From: Akkermansiaceae bacterium
Lineage (GTDB): Bacteria > Verrucomicrobiota > Verrucomicrobiia > Verrucomicrobiales > Akkermansiaceae
Length of the DNA: 42,855 nt
Assembly (NCBI GenBank): GCA_025457665.1
Contig: JALOTY010000085.1
Span: 1-42,855 of the forward strand
Direction of reading: 5' to 3'
Shown here: piece after piece, positions 41,010 through 42,855 of the stretch
Layout of the letters: each line of letters begins with the position of its first letter
How positions within the stretch are numbered: the first letter of the stretch is position 1
Translations under genes and position numbers: made by a program
The notes under the pieces: generated by a model
Database searches by the model: none
Told to the model about the DNA's origin: nothing
Seen by the model: only the letters and a program-made list of their open reading frames with translations

Positions 41010-42855
41010 CGTTTCCTCCTTCCTGCGGGCTATCTCCTTCCGCCGCGTTTTCCACCGGCTCTTTCGGCGCGGGGTCTTCTTCTGCTGTTTCCGCTGCTTC
41101 CGTCCGGGGTTTGCTACGGTATTGATCGTAGACGCGGAAGGCCTCATCGAAGCCGCGCTTCTCACTCATCGCGGTGAGGGTTTCCTCTTTGATCTTCGGA
41201 TCGATCCAATGGACGTGCGAAACCTCCGGCTCGGAACTCACGCGGAAGTTGAAATCCTCCGGCCAGCGGATCCAGCGCCAGTATCCGAGGCGATAGAAGG
41301 GTCGTTGGAAGGCCGGCACCCACACGGCACGCTCGTGGAAGATCCTTTCGAGTTCATGGCTGGTGGAAATGAGGTCCTCCATGCTGCGCGCATTGCGATT
41401 CGCCTCAAGGATCTTGTCCACTTCGGGGTCGGCGAAAATCGAGATGTTGTTGGTCATCGGCCGCGGCGTCTTGCCGTCTTCCAGATAGGCATCCTTCGAG
41501 TGGAACTGCTGATAGTAGTCCGGGAAGGGCGGGGTGATCGCCCAACCGGCAAAGGCGATTTCATGTTCCTTGCGCGTAACCTTCTTGAAGTTCTCCGTCT
41601 GATCGAGCCCCTCGAGCCGGTATTCCACCCCCGCCCGCTTGGCCTCTTCCTTGATCCGCAGCAGCGGACCTTCGAGAGTGGGATTCTTGATATAGGAAAT
41701 GGTGAAGGACAGCCGCCGACCGGAGTCATCCATGAGGATGCCGTCATCCCCCCGGCGGGTGAATCCCGCGCGGGCGAAGGCTTCCAAGGCCTTTTTCACC
41801 GAGAACTCGCGGGCGCGGATGTCGGGGTTGGAAATCGGACCGAATCCTTCGTTGAGCAGGTTCAGCCTTTGGGCATCGCCGCGAAGATCAAGCTCGATGA
41901 CCTTCTCCCAATTCGTCGCATGGCTCAGGCCGATGCGGATATCGAGGTCCTTGAGCAGTGGCTTGCTGAGATTGAAATAGAACCCGCGCGAAGGCCGGGG
42001 GTAGTCGTTGTAGAAGGTGACGCGCTCGATGTGACCCTCGAAAACCTGCGGAACTTCGGTGCGCTCATACCATTTCTTCGCATCGTTCAGCCAGTAGGTG
42101 TCCATGTCCCCGCGGAGGAACATCTGGAAGATCTTTTCCTCATCGCGCACGAGGCGGTATTCGATGCGATCGACGTTGAAACGATTCTTGTAGTATTTCC
42201 TGTCCTTCGCCCACCAGTCGGTCACGCGGGTCATCGCGATGGAACGACCGAACACGAGATCCTCACTGCGGATCATGTAGGCACCGGTGGTCGGCCGGGG
42301 CCGCCAGTTGTAACGTTCCTCGAAGTCCGGGCCGAACTCGCGGTAGAATTCCTCTTGGAAAGGAGCGAGGTTGGCGAAGAAGGGCGCGAGGGGTTTCGGA
42401 TAGGCGATGCGGACGCACAGGTAGTCATCGCCATACGTCGAGATGCCCCAGAACTGGTCGCCGTAGTAGGCGCGATAGTAAGTCTCGGTGAGGTATTCGG
42501 AGAGATAGACGTAGAAGGCCATCGTGAAATCCCCGGCCACCACCGGCCTGCCGTCCGACCAACGGGCATCGTCATCGATGTGGAAATACACGCTCTGCCC
42601 GTCCTCCGCCACCGCCCAACGGTCGGCCAACCCGGGGATGACTTTCATGGTGTTCGGGTGCAGGCCCACGAGGCCCATTTCGACGTCGTCCCAGTGATAC
42701 GAGCGGAAGCCGTTGTTCGCCTCGCGGCCGAGGCTGCGGATCGTGGGTGGATAGGCGTTCCCGGGGATGTAGGTGTGGAAGGTGCCGCCCTTGATCGCCT
42801 CCTCCGAGCCGAGTTCCGGTTGATCCAGCCCCTTCTCCCAAGTGAGGTCTGCGGG
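41002..42855 (-). CDS. Family 5 extracellular solute-binding protein (YejA/OppA-like), truncated by the window edge
   Basis: The frame is open to the right edge, with 617 residues visible and the N-terminus missing. The segment near the edge (ELGSEEAIKGGTFHTYIPGN, then PPTIRSLGREANNGFRSY) and DARWSDGRPVVAGDFTMAFY match family 5 (SBP_bac_5) proteins, most like YejA. An internal ATG at 42678 is not the true start. The last about 50 residues form an acidic Glu/Pro-rich tail absent from most relatives. It should bind peptides in the periplasm. No permease genes lie between it and the two ATPases, so they must be to the right of this window or elsewhere. Confidence 0.9.
   Translation of the reverse strand, partial: PADLTWEKGLDQPELGSEEAIKGGTFHTYIPGNAYPPTIRSLGREANNGFRSYHWDDVEMGLVGLHPNTMKVIPGLADRWAVAEDGQSVYFHIDDDARWSDGRPVVAGDFTMAFYVYLSEYLTETYYRAYYGDQFWGISTYGDDYLCVRIAYPKPLAPFFANLAPFQEEFYREFGPDFEERYNWRPRPTTGAYMIRSEDLVFGRSIAMTRVTDWWAKDRKYYKNRFNVDRIEYRLVRDEEKIFQMFLRGDMDTYWLNDAKKWYERTEVPQVFEGHIERVTFYNDYPRPSRGFYFNLSKPLLKDLDIRIGLSHATNWEKVIELDLRGDAQRLNLLNEGFGPISNPDIRAREFSVKKALEAFARAGFTRRGDDGILMDDSGRRLSFTISYIKNPTLEGPLLRIKEEAKRAGVEYRLEGLDQTENFKKVTRKEHEIAFAGWAITPPFPDYYQQFHSKDAYLEDGKTPRPMTNNISIFADPEVDKILEANRNARSMEDLISTSHELERIFHERAVWVPAFQRPFYRLGYWRWIRWPEDFNFRVSSEPEVSHVHWIDPKIKEETLTAMSEKRGFDEAFRVYDQYRSKPRTEAAETAEEDPAPKEPVENAAEGDSPQEGGNDE

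Overview
The window is a high-G+C bacterial chromosome segment with tightly packed genes, frequent 4-bp ATGA overlaps and several GTG/TTG starts. Gene content suggests a heterotrophic, polysaccharide-degrading member of the Verrucomicrobiota, perhaps a Luteolibacter/Haloferula-like lineage. It has a GH88 uronyl hydrolase cluster, a PL9-like beta-helix lyase, a GH10 xylanase, a sialate-O-acetylesterase-type SGNH esterase, an ECF sigma factor fused to a membrane/extracytoplasmic tail, and an HTTM-DCC fusion. The taxonomic call is inference; no rRNA or marker phylogeny is available here.

Layout. 1-389: an 80-bp tandem repeat and a composite heptamer repeat. 390-4160: LysR regulator, divergent fatty acid hydroxylase/sterol desaturase-type protein, a second heptamer array, a small membrane protein and an HTTM-DCC fusion. 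4214-7847: an exported FAD oxidoreductase, a membrane DUF4405/DUF2271-type protein and ApbE, which together look like an extracytosolic flavin electron-transfer unit. 7852-9847: a two-gene ATPase/TOPRIM-like cassette, probably anti-phage, inserted just behind the apbE stop codon and bracketed by 127-bp direct repeats of the apbE 3' end. 9931-12928: leuC, a TraB/GumN protein and leuD. 12964-18542: a small unknown protein, an XRE-cupin regulator and a uronate/glycan catabolic cluster (GH88, TIM-barrel isomerase, Gfo/Idh/MocA, SDR) interrupted by two repeat loci. 18596-27238: SNase-HhH fusion, LpxA, PL9-like lyase, AI-2E transporter, TrkH/TrkA potassium uptake and an M32 carboxypeptidase. 27252-31886 (minus strand): a Pro/Ala/Thr-rich protein and a potABCD-type polyamine ABC operon. 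32153-34666: Tex, a heptamer array and tRNA-Pro(CGG). 34834-38955: esterase, ECF sigma factor and xylanase. 38983 to the right edge (minus strand): OppF- and OppD-type ATPases and a truncated family 5 peptide-binding protein.

Most unusual points. (1) Five loci carry a modular repeat made of different heptanucleotide tandem arrays that all fit AAGNNNN, joined by a GAACAGCCG-type spacer and small GC palindromes. They begin at, or supply, stop codons, and in one case run directly into a start codon. (2) The ATPase/TOPRIM cassette sits in a target-restoring insertion. (3) PotA has a precise in-frame loss of its ABC signature and Walker B region, although the rest of the operon looks intact. (4) The DUF2271-type protein next to ApbE carries a flavinylation motif. 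(5) Almost every TTA leucine codon I found lies in the context TGTTAGR.
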